Notes: generated by a model from the letters alone, not told the origin. A stretch of 53,817 bases of DNA from an uncultured Clostridia bacterium (GCA_946408995.1 CAMJUL010000020.1:1-53817), one strand, 5' to 3'. Counted from the stretch's first letter, positions 1 to 9,264 are shown. Numbers and translations are program-made.

Positions 1-46
1 TCCCTTCTGAGGTACAGTTTTTCTTTTTCTGTATCCTCAAAAGGGA
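1..46. repeat. Imperfect inverted repeat at the left edge
   Basis: Bases 1-17 and 29-46 are near-perfect inverted copies (one mismatch and one extra base) around a T-rich loop. Neither direction is followed by a T run, so it is not a convincing terminator. It could be the edge of a repeat or insertion sequence cut by the end of the window, or a hairpin beyond the MATE gene. Identity unknown. Confidence 0.4.
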
Positions 47-137
47 GCATATCACCGTCCATACGGGCGGATTTGGGACAGCCTCTTTGCATCCAAAGGG
101 AGGGGAAGCGCCGGGGGGCGGATGCCGGCAAGCGGCG

Positions 138-1484
138 TCAGAGCCTCGCGGTTTCCGTCCTGTAGGCGTGGATGAAATACGCAAGCTCGGAAAGACCGGT
201 CAGGGTCCAGCTGAAGATATACAGCAGGTAAAGGGATTCGATGGTGCCAAAGTGACGGAAAACGGTGAAGACCCACAGGACCCGGAACACGCAGGATCCG
301 AGAATGACCAGGACCGTGGGGACAAGGCTGTGGCCCAGGCCCCGGGAGGCCGCAATGGTACAGTCCATCAGGGCGGAGAAGGCGTAGCTGCAGCCCATGA
401 TGCGCAGCCGGAGCAGGCCGGCTTCAGCCACCCCGGCATCCGATGTGAACAGGGACAGAAAGGTCCTTCCGAAGCAGACCAGCACGGCGCTGAACAGGGC
501 CGCGATGCCAAAGGACAGAAAGAGGCAGATGAGGTAGCTCTTCCGGATCCGCGTTTTGTTTCCTGCCCCGAAATTCTGACCGATGAAGCTGGAACAGGCC
601 ATGTATACGGCAGCCATCAGGTCATAGATCAGGGCGTCCGCGTTGGCGGCCGCGGCGTTGCCCTCCACCATGACGGCGTCAAAGGTATTGACAGCCCCCT
701 GGATAAACAGATTGGCCAGGGCAAAAATAGCGTTCTGGAGCCCGGCGGGGAGGGAAAGCCGGAGGATCTGACGGGCCTTGGCGGCGTCCGGACGCAGCAG
801 GGAAAGGTGAAGGCCGAAGGATTCGTGCCGACGGGAGAGGGACAGGACGATCAGCGCCGCAGAAAGGCATTGGGCCAGGACGGACGCCAGGGCCACCCCT
901 GCTTCCGCCATGCGGAACACGATCACAAAGAGCAGGTTGAGGGCCACATTGAGGATACCGGCGGCGGTAAGATAATAAAGCGGACGCCGGGTGTCCCCGG
1001 CCGCGGACAGCACGCCGCTGCCGAAATTGAAAACGGCGAGGGCAGGCATTCCTGCCAGATAGATCCTCAAATACCTTACCGCGCCGGCCATCAGGATCGG
1101 CTTTGTGCCGAGCAGGCCCAGCACAAAGGGGGTCAGGGCAATGCCGGAGACGGCCAGAAGGAGGCCGGTCCCAAGCAGCAGGAGCAGGGAGGTGTGCACG
1201 CATTTGGACACCTCCCCGTGGCGTCCGGCCCCGAGATACATGGCACAGGTGACGTTGACGCCGCCCCCCATGCCGATCAGAAAGCCGGTGAACAGGGTCA
1301 CAAGGATGGTGGTGGAGCCGACCGAACCCAGGGCTTCCGGCCCGGCAAACCGCCCCACCACGGCAATGTCGGACATATTGAAAAGCACCTGAAGGACATT
1401 GGAAAGCATCAGGGGGAGGCTGAACCGGAGAATGTTTGGAAAGAGCGGCCCCCGGGTCATCTCCAATGGTTTATCTGAGTGCAT
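138..1484 (-). CDS. MATE family multidrug/Na+ efflux transporter
   Basis: A 448-residue polytopic membrane protein of the MATE (MatE/NorM-DinF) family, which exports cationic drugs or metabolites in exchange for Na+ or H+. The length is typical and the hydrophobic segments fit 12 membrane helices in two similar halves. The opening TRGPLFPNILRFSLPLMLSN is the usual start of Clostridia MATE proteins. I chose the ATG at 1484 because AAGGAG lies 7 bases upstream; the reading frame stays open further upstream but gives a non-membrane, low-quality sequence. It is transcribed away from the divergent DMT transporter. Substrate unknown. Confidence 0.93.
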   Translation of the reverse strand: MHSDKPLEMTRGPLFPNILRFSLPLMLSNVLQVLFNMSDIAVVGRFAGPEALGSVGSTTILVTLFTGFLIGMGGGVNVTCAMYLGAGRHGEVSKCVHTSLLLLLGTGLLLAVSGIALTPFVLGLLGTKPILMAGAVRYLRIYLAGMPALAVFNFGSGVLSAAGDTRRPLYYLTAAGILNVALNLLFVIVFRMAEAGVALASVLAQCLSAALIVLSLSRRHESFGLHLSLLRPDAAKARQILRLSLPAGLQNAIFALANLFIQGAVNTFDAVMVEGNAAAANADALIYDLMAAVYMACSSFIGQNFGAGNKTRIRKSYLICLFLSFGIAALFSAVLVCFGRTFLSLFTSDAGVAEAGLLRLRIMGCSYAFSALMDCTIAASRGLGHSLVPTVLVILGSCVFRVLWVFTVFRHFGTIESLYLLYIFSWTLTGLSELAYFIHAYRTETARL

Positions 1485-1661
1485 GGGGAACTCCTTGAAG
1501 CGGCCGGACGGCCGTAAGCCGCCGCCCGGCGGATAATGGCCCCGGGGACGGTCCGGAACGCGTCTGCCCCGGGGCGGCTTTTGTATTCGCCGCAGGAGGG
1601 TAACAATCCTACCGGGGAAAAAGAAAAACCCCCCGAGAAAGCCTTCCGGTCGGAAAGGCGC

Positions 1662-1690
1662 TTGCGGAGGAAGGATCCATCTGCTATGAT
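1662..1690 (+). promoter_or_regulatory. Promoter for the DMT transporter
   Basis: TTGCGG, a 17-base spacer and TATGAT, with TGC directly before the -10 (extended -10). It lies 65 bases upstream of the start codon at 1755. Confidence 0.65.
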
Positions 1691-1754
1691 GGACCCTGCG
1701 GGAAAAGGGAGAAAAGACCGTCCCGCTTGATTCCATTTCGGGGAGATGAAGCCG

Positions 1755-2633
1755 ATGACCGCGCTGCTTGTGGCGGCAATGACCCTGCTGTTTTCCTTTC
1801 AGTCCCTGTTCTGCAAACTCTTTTCCCTGAAAAACACCGGGAAGGACGCGGCGGAGACCTCGTCGGTCTTTTCTATTACCTACGGGGCGTTCGCCGGGCT
1901 TGTCACGCTGGCGCTGGCGGGATTCCGCTTCGCGCCCTCAAAGGAAACGCTGCTGCTGGGCCTGTTCAACGCGGCGATGCTGCTTTTGTACAATACTGCC
2001 ATGATACAGGCCAGCCGGACGGGGTCCTATTCCCTGCAGATGATCTCCTCTCTCTTTGGCGGCATCGCGCTTCCGATGCTCCATGAGGTGCTGTTCCTGG
2101 GCGGGAAGCTCAGCGTTTTGCAGCTGGCAGCCATTGGGATGATGCTGGCCGCTTTTGTGCTTATGAACCTCAAGGGATTGGGCTTTGGCGGTCATTCCGG
2201 ACAATTCCTTTTCTGGTGCGGAGCGCTTTTTGTGTCCAACGGGCTGTTCGGCGTGCTGATGAATCTGCAGCAGCGTTTGTCGCAGGGGGCGGAACGCAAC
2301 GAAATGGTGATCCTGACCTATTTGGGGATGGCCGTGGTCTATGGACTCCTCCAGATGGCGAAGGACGCAAAAAAACTCAAAGCGTCCTTCCGCATCGGCC
2401 GGGAGGCGCTGCTCTATCTGCTGCTTTGCTGCATCAGCGCCACCTGCGCGGCCCATCTGATGCTGCATGTGCTGAACCTGGTGGATGCGACGGTGCTGTA
2501 CACCATTGACAACGGAGGGGTGCTGCTGCTGTCGGTGCTTTATTCACGCGTTCTCTTCCGGGAGCGGCTGACCCTGCCGCAGGGCATCGGTGTCCTGCTG
2601 TCCATTGCAAGCATCGTGATGCTCAGCCTGTGA
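1755..2633 (+). CDS. DMT/EamA-like transporter
   Basis: A 292-residue integral membrane protein of the drug/metabolite transporter superfamily. About ten hydrophobic helices fill the sequence in two repeats, as in EamA proteins. These export or exchange small metabolites; the substrate cannot be told. I prefer the ATG at 1755: GGGGAG at 1740-1745 has a 9-base spacing to it, but touches the earlier in-frame ATG at 1746. It stands alone, with its own promoter. Its last 90 bases overlap the 3' end of the convergent ceramidase-like gene. Confidence 0.88.
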   Translation: MTALLVAAMTLLFSFQSLFCKLFSLKNTGKDAAETSSVFSITYGAFAGLVTLALAGFRFAPSKETLLLGLFNAAMLLLYNTAMIQASRTGSYSLQMISSLFGGIALPMLHEVLFLGGKLSVLQLAAIGMMLAAFVLMNLKGLGFGGHSGQFLFWCGALFVSNGLFGVLMNLQQRLSQGAERNEMVILTYLGMAVVYGLLQMAKDAKKLKASFRIGREALLYLLLCCISATCAAHLMLHVLNLVDATVLYTIDNGGVLLLSVLYSRVLFRERLTLPQGIGVLLSIASIVMLSL

Positions 2634-3863
2634 CCCCTGGGCGTCCAGGGCCGCGCCGAGCGCGCGGCCCAGCGTTTCCCCAAGGCGTTCCGCCTCTCCG
2701 GGGACCACGGGCAGGCGCTTATAGAGGAAGGTGCTTTCAAGGGCGGCGTAGGTGCCCCGGTCAATGTCCCCCCGGGTGGGGAGATAGCCAAGCAGCTGCT
2801 CGGCGCAGCCGAGGATCAGGGCGTCAGGCCGTCCGCACAGCCGACGGATATCCATGCCGATCTGGGTAAACCCTTCAAAGGGCAGCGCCAGGATGGGCAC
2901 GCCGCCGAGAAACAGGCATTTGACCGTAATGGGCTCCGAGGAGGAAAGGGAGTCGAACCGTTCAAGCATCTCCTTTTCCCAGACCTGGGCGACCCTGGAG
3001 GCAGGCTTCCCGGGCCCTCCGCTGCGCTCAACGGCTTGCGCGGCCGCCTCATGGATATCCTGCCGGGTGACAGGCATCAGCTGAAGGACAAAGGGAAAAT
3101 GCGCTGCGCCGATGCTCAGGGGGAGCGGACGTGCGGGCCCCTCGGCGATGGAGGCGACCCGGGCGGCGAACCTGTCCAGCAGCGCATCCTCCTGCCGGAG
3201 GGGATCGATGTCTCCGCACAGGCCGTTCAGGTACAGGGGACGGACCCCTCCCGCCGCCAGATTGCTGCAGACGGCGCCTGCAAAATCGGCCGATACGGTG
3301 GGAACCCGGCCGCGGAAGACCCCATGGCAAGCGGCACTGACCAGGACGATGGGGTCTTTTTGCCGCCTCTGGAGGCGGAAAAAACGGACCTGCCGGTCCA
3401 CCGGTCCGTCCGGAATGGTGCGGTTATATATATAGCCCTCCTCAAAAGACTCCCGGCCGCAGGTCAGGGAGACGACCGTATCCAGGTCTTCCGCCGCATC
3501 CATGAGGGCCTGGCAGAGAACGGGCGCCACCGTGGAAACATAGGAAGCGTCCACCTCGCCGCAGCCCTCGTGGTAAATGATCGCCGGGCCGGTATGGGTG
3601 TGGATGCTGACGATCAGGACCCGCTCTGCGGGGATTCCCATGCCCCGGGCGTACTCAAACAGCGGGGCGCAGACGGCCCGGCTCAGGCCAAGCAGATCAC
3701 AGCAGAGGAGGGCGTACCGGTCTTTTCCGTCCTCAAGGAGAAGCGCCCGTGCAAAGAGCGGATCCCGGACGGAACGGGCCCTCCGTTCAAGATAATACCC
3801 ATAGCCTGCCAGCTCGACCCCAATGGGCGGGGTCAGCTCCCGCTGTCCGATGCCTGCCCGCAT
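2544..3863 (-). CDS. Neutral/alkaline ceramidase-like hydrolase
   Basis: A 439-residue protein resembling the N-terminal catalytic domain of neutral/non-lysosomal ceramidases. The start (AGIGQRELTPPIGVELAGYG), the DPLFARALLLEDG segment, the HTHTGP zinc-type motif near residue 110 and a later CHG motif all match that family. Family enzymes cleave the amide bond of ceramide, but many bacterial relatives have no proven substrate. There is no signal peptide, so it should act in the cytoplasm, unlike known secreted ceramidases. AAAGGAGG precedes the ATG. It is the last gene of an operon after a sugar kinase and a SIS protein, 13 bases behind the latter. The final ~30 polar residues are encoded opposite the DMT gene and look like a non-conserved tail. 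Confidence 0.8.
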   Translation of the reverse strand: MRAGIGQRELTPPIGVELAGYGYYLERRARSVRDPLFARALLLEDGKDRYALLCCDLLGLSRAVCAPLFEYARGMGIPAERVLIVSIHTHTGPAIIYHEGCGEVDASYVSTVAPVLCQALMDAAEDLDTVVSLTCGRESFEEGYIYNRTIPDGPVDRQVRFFRLQRRQKDPIVLVSAACHGVFRGRVPTVSADFAGAVCSNLAAGGVRPLYLNGLCGDIDPLRQEDALLDRFAARVASIAEGPARPLPLSIGAAHFPFVLQLMPVTRQDIHEAAAQAVERSGGPGKPASRVAQVWEKEMLERFDSLSSSEPITVKCLFLGGVPILALPFEGFTQIGMDIRRLCGRPDALILGCAEQLLGYLPTRGDIDRGTYAALESTFLYKRLPVVPGEAERLGETLGRALGAALDAQGSQAEHHDACNGQQDTDALRQGQPLPEENA

Positions 3864-3876
3864 TGCCGTGCCTCCT

Positions 3877-4614
3877 TTATTTCAGCCCTGGGATCAGGGG
3901 TGCGTACCGTTCGATCAGGCGGTCGTTCCATTCGTCGCCGCCGTCCACGTTGCTGGATTTAAAGAAATCCGCTTCGAAGTTTTCCTGCAGGGAAAGCTCC
4001 TTGACCCGGCAGATGACGGCCTGGAGAAGGGCGGCCCCGACGGCCGTGGAAGTGGGGCCCGCCATGGTCCCGTCGGGGAAGGAAACGGCAGCGTCCCCGA
4101 GAACGCCGCAGTTGTCCAGGACCAGGTCAGCCGTCTCATAAAGATGAAGGTTCAGATGGTTGCGGGGCGTGACGGCCGCGGAGTGCTTCATACTGGTCAT
4201 GGCAATGACGTACACCCCGCGTTCTCTCGCCTTGCGGGCCAGAAGGACGGGGGCGGCGTTCCTGCCGGAATTGGAGAAGACCAGGAGGATATCTCCCGCC
4301 CGCATAGGGTAGCGTTCAAGAAGGAGATCGGCCCACTCGGGTTTGCGCTCCTCCAGGGTGCTTCCGGCTGCGCTCAGGTGCAGCATCAGCTTTTCGTCCA
4401 GCACCGGGCAGACACGGGCCATGCCCCCTGCGCGGTAAAATATCTCCAGGGCGAGAAGGTGACCGTGACCGGTGCCAAAGGTATAAAGCATGCCTCCGGC
4501 TTTCACCCGGTCCGCGATTTGACGGGCGGCCGTTTCCAGGGCCTCCGCCTGGGAGGTGCGCGCTTGTTCCAGAATGGCTTTCAGGGTGTCAAAATAGGTA
4601 TCCAGGGCACTCAT
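3877..4614 (-). CDS. SIS-domain sugar-phosphate-binding protein (UPF0309-like)
   Basis: A 245-residue SIS (sugar isomerase) domain protein of the UPF0309 type. The phosphosugar-binding signature is visible: FGTGHGH near residue 46, then LVFSNSGRNAAPV near 111-123. SIS proteins isomerise, deaminate, etherify or sense phosphosugars; the MurNAc-6-P etherase MurQ shares the fold. The specific reaction here is unknown. AAGGAGG precedes the ATG by 8 bases. The start overlaps the stop of the upstream BadF-type kinase by 4 bases (ATGA), so the two are probably translationally coupled and act in one pathway: the kinase makes the sugar phosphate that the SIS protein handles. Confidence 0.88.
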   Translation of the reverse strand: MSALDTYFDTLKAILEQARTSQAEALETAARQIADRVKAGGMLYTFGTGHGHLLALEIFYRAGGMARVCPVLDEKLMLHLSAAGSTLEERKPEWADLLLERYPMRAGDILLVFSNSGRNAAPVLLARKARERGVYVIAMTSMKHSAAVTPRNHLNLHLYETADLVLDNCGVLGDAAVSFPDGTMAGPTSTAVGAALLQAVICRVKELSLQENFEADFFKSSNVDGGDEWNDRLIERYAPLIPGLK

Positions 4615-5576
4615 GGCTGAACCTCCTTGCAGGTCGATCTGAGGGTTTCCAGGACGGCTTCGGTCAGAAGGCCCTCCTGGCGGAAAAGATGAAGAACGCA
4701 GCCGATCTCAGGGGAAAACTCCATGCGTCTGATGTTGACAGCGGGGATCCGGGAGCGAAGGGAGGCGGAAAAGGCCTCCCTGGCTTGGGGGCTGTGGGCG
4801 AAAATACCGCCATACATGCCCAGGGAGTTTACCCCGGGCGCTTTTTGAAACAGCCGGGCCGCGAGCAGAGCCAGGGCAGCCATGTTTTCGTTCAGGATCC
4901 GGCGCGCCGTCCCGTCAAGAAGGGCCGTTGGGGTGAGGACCTCCCGGGCAAAATCTGCCAGACGGTCCGGGGTGCAGTCCGGAGCGTATACTTTGTCGAT
5001 CAGCTCCCGGGGCGCGGATACGCCGAAATGACGGAGCGCGATGGGGGTCAGCGCCGTGGCGGGTCCCGTTCCGTCCGCCTCTGCGGCGACGGCCAGCAGG
5101 GCGTCCCGGGCGAGGGAATAGGCGCTTCCCGCATCATTGAGCAGATATCCCCAGCCGCCGCTGACATGCTGGCGGCCTTTTTCGTCCATCAGAAGCAGCA
5201 TGGAGCCGGTCCCGCAGAGGACGATCATGCCGGGCCCGCCCCGGGTAAACCCCATGAGGGCGGCGTACGCGTCCGATTGCAGGTCGAGCCTTCCCCGAAG
5301 GAGCGGTCCGGAGGAAAACAGCTCCAAAAGGGCCGGGGACGCGGGACCGTCCAGGGCGGACATGCCTACGCATACCCGCGCCACGGGAGCACGGGCCTTT
5401 TCACTGAGTGCGAGCACCATCTCTTCAATGCGCCGGCGGACCGTTTCGACGCCGGCATGGTGAAAATTGCAGCCGCCTCCGGAGACAAAGGCGGCGAAGC
5501 GGCCGTCCGGGCGGACGGCGGCCGCGGAGGAATGGGTGCCTCCGCCATCGATACCGATATAGATCCCGTCCCGCAT
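4611..5576 (-). CDS. BadF/BadG-type kinase, probable amino-sugar kinase
   Basis: A 321-residue ASKHA-fold kinase of the BadF/BadG/BcrA/BcrD family, whose members include N-acetylglucosamine kinases. The first phosphate loop is DGGGTHS at residues 10-16 and the second is IVLCGTGSM in the middle. It should phosphorylate an imported sugar, most likely an N-acetylated hexosamine, with ATP in the cytoplasm. I start it at the ATG at 5576, which has GGAGGG 7 bases upstream and places the phosphate loop at its usual distance; an upstream in-frame extension lacks conservation features. First gene of the kinase-SIS-ceramidase-like operon, divergent from the LplB-type transporter. Confidence 0.88.
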   Translation of the reverse strand: MRDGIYIGIDGGGTHSSAAAVRPDGRFAAFVSGGGCNFHHAGVETVRRRIEEMVLALSEKARAPVARVCVGMSALDGPASPALLELFSSGPLLRGRLDLQSDAYAALMGFTRGGPGMIVLCGTGSMLLLMDEKGRQHVSGGWGYLLNDAGSAYSLARDALLAVAAEADGTGPATALTPIALRHFGVSAPRELIDKVYAPDCTPDRLADFAREVLTPTALLDGTARRILNENMAALALLAARLFQKAPGVNSLGMYGGIFAHSPQAREAFSASLRSRIPAVNIRRMEFSPEIGCVLHLFRQEGLLTEAVLETLRSTCKEVQP

Positions 5577-5692
5577 GCTGTACCCTCCGCTTGGCGCGGC
5601 GTTCCGGCGGGACCGCCGCGCAGGATGCAGTTTTTCATTTCGGCAAGATCCGTGGACTTCCTGCCAAAGCACAAAAAAAACGGGGAAAATAC

Positions 5693-5721
5693 TTGTCCGT
5701 GTTCCAGGGAAATGGTATACT
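5693..5721 (+). promoter_or_regulatory. Promoter of the first LplB/YtcP transporter operon
   Basis: TTGTCC, 17-base spacer, TATACT, with an extended TGG before the -10. It lies 71 bases upstream of the TTG start at 5792. Confidence 0.7.
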
Positions 5722-5791
5722 TAAGGAGAGGAAAATTGGATCAATGGGTTTGTTTCCTTAGGGGAAGCGTTCTTTAAGGAGGTACCTGGTT

Positions 5792-6772
5792 TTGGGCAGG
5801 CAAGGCAATTCAGGGAGCAAAAACGGCCTGGCCGTCAAGAAAAAGCGCAGAAGGTTTACGCTGGATGACCTGGAGCTGACGCTGCTTTCTTTTCCGACGG
5901 TCGTTTGGTTTATCGCCTTTTGTTACGTTCCGCTTTTCGGGATCATCTTTGCCTTTAAAAACTACAAGGTCAAGGCCGGGAAGGGCTTTCTTTACAGCCT
6001 GTTTGTCCATTCCAAGTGGGTCGGATTCAAAAACTTCGAATTTCTGTTCCGGTCCCCGGACCTGGCCAACATTTTCCGCAATACTCTGGCCTACAACATC
6101 GTTTTTATCTGTATCGGCATTACCCTTCCCGTGGCCCTGGCCATCATGATCACCCAGCTGCACTCCAGGAAACTGGCCAAGGCCTGTCAGACCGCCGTGT
6201 TCCTGCCCCATTTTCTCAGCTGGATCGTGGTCAGCTATTTTGTATTTGCCTTTCTTTCCACGGACAAGGGCCTGGTCAATTCCCTTCTGCGCAGGTTCGG
6301 CATGGAGCCGGTGCTCTGGTATCAGGACAAACGGCCCTGGCCCGCGCTGCTGGTTTTTATCAACACCTGGAAGACCTTCGGATATTCGATGGTGGTGTAT
6401 ATGGCGACCATCACCGGCATTGACCAGAGCCTGTACGAGAGCGCTGTCATAGACGGCGCTACCAAGTGGCAGCAGACCAAGGGCATCACCCTGCCCATGC
6501 TCCGTCCCATCATCTCGATCATGTTCATCATGAACGTGGGGCACATTTTCTCCACAGACTTTGGACTGTTTTTCCAGGTCACCAGGGATTCAAACTCCCT
6601 AATCGACGTTACACAGACGCTGGATGTATATGTCTATAAAGCGCTGATGCAGAACAACAATTACAATTACTCTTCCGCCGTGTCGCTCCTGCAGAGTGGC
6701 TTGGGGTGCATTTTCCTGATCGCGGCCAACTTCATCGTCAAACGCATCGATCCGGAAAGCGGCCTGTTCTGA
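5792..6772 (+). CDS. Sugar ABC transporter permease, LplB type
   Basis: A 326-residue inner-membrane permease of the LplB/UgpA-like branch of carbohydrate ABC transporters. Six helices follow a basic N-terminus, and the EAA loop that docks the ATPase reads ESAVIDGATKWQQTKGITLP near residues 216-235. The start is TTG, chosen because AAGGAGG lies 9 bases upstream and no suitable ATG follows. It forms a heterodimer with the next gene. No ATPase gene is nearby, as is usual for this family, where a shared MsmK-like ATPase is encoded elsewhere. Confidence 0.92.
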   Translation: MGRQGNSGSKNGLAVKKKRRRFTLDDLELTLLSFPTVVWFIAFCYVPLFGIIFAFKNYKVKAGKGFLYSLFVHSKWVGFKNFEFLFRSPDLANIFRNTLAYNIVFICIGITLPVALAIMITQLHSRKLAKACQTAVFLPHFLSWIVVSYFVFAFLSTDKGLVNSLLRRFGMEPVLWYQDKRPWPALLVFINTWKTFGYSMVVYMATITGIDQSLYESAVIDGATKWQQTKGITLPMLRPIISIMFIMNVGHIFSTDFGLFFQVTRDSNSLIDVTQTLDVYVYKALMQNNNYNYSSAVSLLQSGLGCIFLIAANFIVKRIDPESGLF

Positions 6773-6807
6773 CCCTTTGCGGGGGATACCGAAGGGAGGA
6801 ATCCTGA

Positions 6808-7740
6808 TTGTCCAACAAAGCAGTCATGCGGGAATCGTCCGGGCTGGGGCGCTTCAACCGGATCCGGCCCGTAACGAACTTCTTTTTCTCCGCGCTCTTT
6901 GTTCTGCTCGCGCTGATGACGCTTCTGCCGGTCGTGTTCGTTTTTGTCATTTCCATCTCCTCGGAAGCTTCCATCGCCGCCAACGGGTACAGCTTTTTCC
7001 CCAGCGAGCTTTCTTCGGCGGCCTATGAGTATCTTTGGAAATCCAAGGATTACATTGGGCGGTCTTTCCTCAACTCTGTCGGGATCACGATCGTGGGGAC
7101 GCTGCTTGGTCTGATTTTAACCTCCACCCTGGGGTACTGTCTTTCCCGTCCCAATTACAGGCTCAGAGGCCTTTATACGGGCATGCTGCTGGTGCCGATG
7201 CTGTTTTCCGGCGGCCTTGTGGCCACCTATATGGTCAACACCCAGATCTACGGTTTCAAGAACACCTATATGTCCATGGTCCTGCCCGGCGCGTGTTCGA
7301 CCTTTTATGTGATCGTGATGCGCACCTTTTTCCAGACGACGGTGCCGGACAGCATCATCGAATCCGGGAAGATCGACGGCGCCAGCCAGCTGCGCATTTT
7401 CACGCAGTTGGTCCTGCCCATCTCCCTGCCGGTCATCGCCACCATCGGACTGTTTCTGACCTTCAATTACTGGAACGCATGGTACAGCGCCATGCTGTAT
7501 CTGGATTCCAACCACCGGGAGCTGTATCCCCTGCAGTATGTGCTGATCTCCATCGAGAAAAACATCTCTTTTATGGCAAAAAACGAGGAGTTTTTCCGGG
7601 AAGAGTCCATGCAGAACCTGCCCTCTGAGACCATGCGGATGGCCATCGTCATGGTGGTCGTGATCCCGATTGCCTGTTCGTACCCGTTCTTCCAGCGGTA
7701 TTTTGTGGGCGGACTGACCATCGGCGCGGTCAAGGGCTGA
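6808..7740 (+). CDS. Sugar ABC transporter permease, YtcP type
   Basis: The second permease, 310 residues, of the YtcP/MalG-like branch. It carries the EAA loop ESGKIDGASQLRIFTQLVLP near residues 188-207 and the typical C-terminus FVGGLTIGAVKG that is also found in the paralogue at 38684. It starts with TTG, with GGGAGGA 7 bases upstream. It is 35 bases behind the LplB-type gene and is followed, after a hairpin, by the binding protein. Confidence 0.92.
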   Translation: MSNKAVMRESSGLGRFNRIRPVTNFFFSALFVLLALMTLLPVVFVFVISISSEASIAANGYSFFPSELSSAAYEYLWKSKDYIGRSFLNSVGITIVGTLLGLILTSTLGYCLSRPNYRLRGLYTGMLLVPMLFSGGLVATYMVNTQIYGFKNTYMSMVLPGACSTFYVIVMRTFFQTTVPDSIIESGKIDGASQLRIFTQLVLPISLPVIATIGLFLTFNYWNAWYSAMLYLDSNHRELYPLQYVLISIEKNISFMAKNEEFFREESMQNLPSETMRMAIVMVVVIPIACSYPFFQRYFVGGLTIGAVKG

Positions 7741-7747
7741 AAAATCG

Positions 7748-7775
7748 CAACAAACGGCACGGTGCCGCTTCGTTG
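7748..7775 (+). promoter_or_regulatory. Intercistronic hairpin before the binding-protein gene
   Basis: A perfect inner stem CGGCAC/GTGCCG around one G, with outer arms CAAC/GTTG. It fills most of the 57-base permease-binding protein gap and has no T run, so it probably protects or processes the mRNA rather than terminating it. Confidence 0.5.
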
Positions 7776-7797
7776 AATACAAAAGGAGGGAAGAAAA

Positions 7798-9246
7798 ATG
7801 AAAAAGGTCCTGGCTCTCGCACTGGTTTTGACGTTGGTCCTTTCCATGGGGCTTACCGCAGTCAAAGCCGATGAACCAACGAAGATCATCTGGTGGGTCT
7901 ACGGAGACGCGCCCATCGACGTCAAGCTCGTCGTGGACGAAGCCAACAAGTATTCCGCGGAGAAGATCGGCGTCATCGTCGACCTGATCTTCAAGAACGA
8001 CGAACAGTTCGCGACGGATATGAGCGTTGATACCTACTACGATATGACGTTCACCTGCGACTGGGCCAACAGCTTCGTGGACAACGCCCTGGACGAGCGT
8101 TTCTACGACATTACGGATCTGGTCAAGACGGCCACCCCGGACCTGTACGCCTGCATCGATGAAAAGTACTGGGACGTGGCGGGCTCCCTGAACGGCAGGA
8201 TCTACGCGGTCCCGACCCTGAAGGATATGGCCAGCGAGCAGTTCTTCCGCTTCGACAAGGATCGTTTTGAAGCCATCGGCATCACCATCCCCGACAAGAT
8301 GAACTTTGCCGATCTGGAGCCGATGCTGGAAGCCTACAAGCAGAACTACACCGATCCCGCATACCCGCTGATGATGGGCAAGAACGGCCTGACGGGCATG
8401 ACCAACTCTGCCCAGTGGATCGCCGGCTCCTACCTGTGCTCCCCCTATCATCTGGCCGGCACCGAGCGTGAAAACAAGATCATCCCCTTCTGGGAGGATG
8501 AAGTGCTGATGGAGCGCTATCGCCTGCTGCACAAGTGGTATGAGATGGGCTACATCAATCCCGACGCGGCCACCATCGACTCCATCGGCAGCGACATCCG
8601 CGCCGCCATCCGTTCCGGCTCCGCTTGGCGCGGCTATTACAGCGGCTATTCCAGCTGGGCGAAGATCAACGTGGAAGGCTCCTCCTACTCCGGTCCCTTC
8701 ATGTCCACCGCGACCATGCGCGGCGCCATGAACGCCATCAACGCGGCGGCGAGCGAGGAACAGGCCATCGCCTGCCTGAAATACCTGGAGCTGCTCAATA
8801 TCGACCGCACCTTCCGCGATATCCTGCGGTTTGGCGTACCGGGCGTGCACTTCAACTATGTGACCAACGATCAGGGCATTCAGGTCGCGCAGCGCACCGA
8901 ACAGGGCAGCGCCAACTGGTCCATGGACGGCTTTGTCACCGGTTCCGTTGTCAACGCCTCCTGCTCCAGCGACTCTTACTATGACTGGGAAGAGATCTAC
9001 AAGGATTACGAGAACGCCATCGTTTCCACGCTGGGCGCTTTCAGCTTCAACAAGGAGAATGTGGAAGCTGAATGCACGGCCTGCAGCGCGGTCATGGCCA
9101 AATACACCTCCGAAATTCTGACCGGTACCCTGGACATCGACGAAAAGCTGCCGACCATTCAGGAAGAACTGAAGCAGGCCGGCATCGAAGCGGTCCAGCA
9201 GGAAGCCCAGAGGCAGCTGGACGAATATCTGGCCTCCCAGAACTGA
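7798..9246 (+). CDS. Sugar ABC transporter binding protein with DUF3502-like C-terminus
   Basis: A 482-residue extracytoplasmic solute-binding protein of the LplA/YtcQ group. The C-terminal ~75 residues, from LGAFSF to the EAQRQLDEYL end, look like the DUF3502 domain common in this group. An N-terminal signal peptide (~25 residues) ends near VKA/DEP and has no lipobox cysteine, so a free or otherwise retained protein is implied. AAAGGAGGG precedes the ATG. It is the last of the three transporter genes. The ligand is unknown; the neighbouring amino-sugar kinase, SIS protein and glycosidases suggest an amino-sugar-containing oligosaccharide or glycopeptide. Confidence 0.88.
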   Translation: MKKVLALALVLTLVLSMGLTAVKADEPTKIIWWVYGDAPIDVKLVVDEANKYSAEKIGVIVDLIFKNDEQFATDMSVDTYYDMTFTCDWANSFVDNALDERFYDITDLVKTATPDLYACIDEKYWDVAGSLNGRIYAVPTLKDMASEQFFRFDKDRFEAIGITIPDKMNFADLEPMLEAYKQNYTDPAYPLMMGKNGLTGMTNSAQWIAGSYLCSPYHLAGTERENKIIPFWEDEVLMERYRLLHKWYEMGYINPDAATIDSIGSDIRAAIRSGSAWRGYYSGYSSWAKINVEGSSYSGPFMSTATMRGAMNAINAAASEEQAIACLKYLELLNIDRTFRDILRFGVPGVHFNYVTNDQGIQVAQRTEQGSANWSMDGFVTGSVVNASCSSDSYYDWEEIYKDYENAIVSTLGAFSFNKENVEAECTACSAVMAKYTSEILTGTLDIDEKLPTIQEELKQAGIEAVQQEAQRQLDEYLASQN

Positions 9247-9264
9247 CGCCCCTTGAATCCCAGG

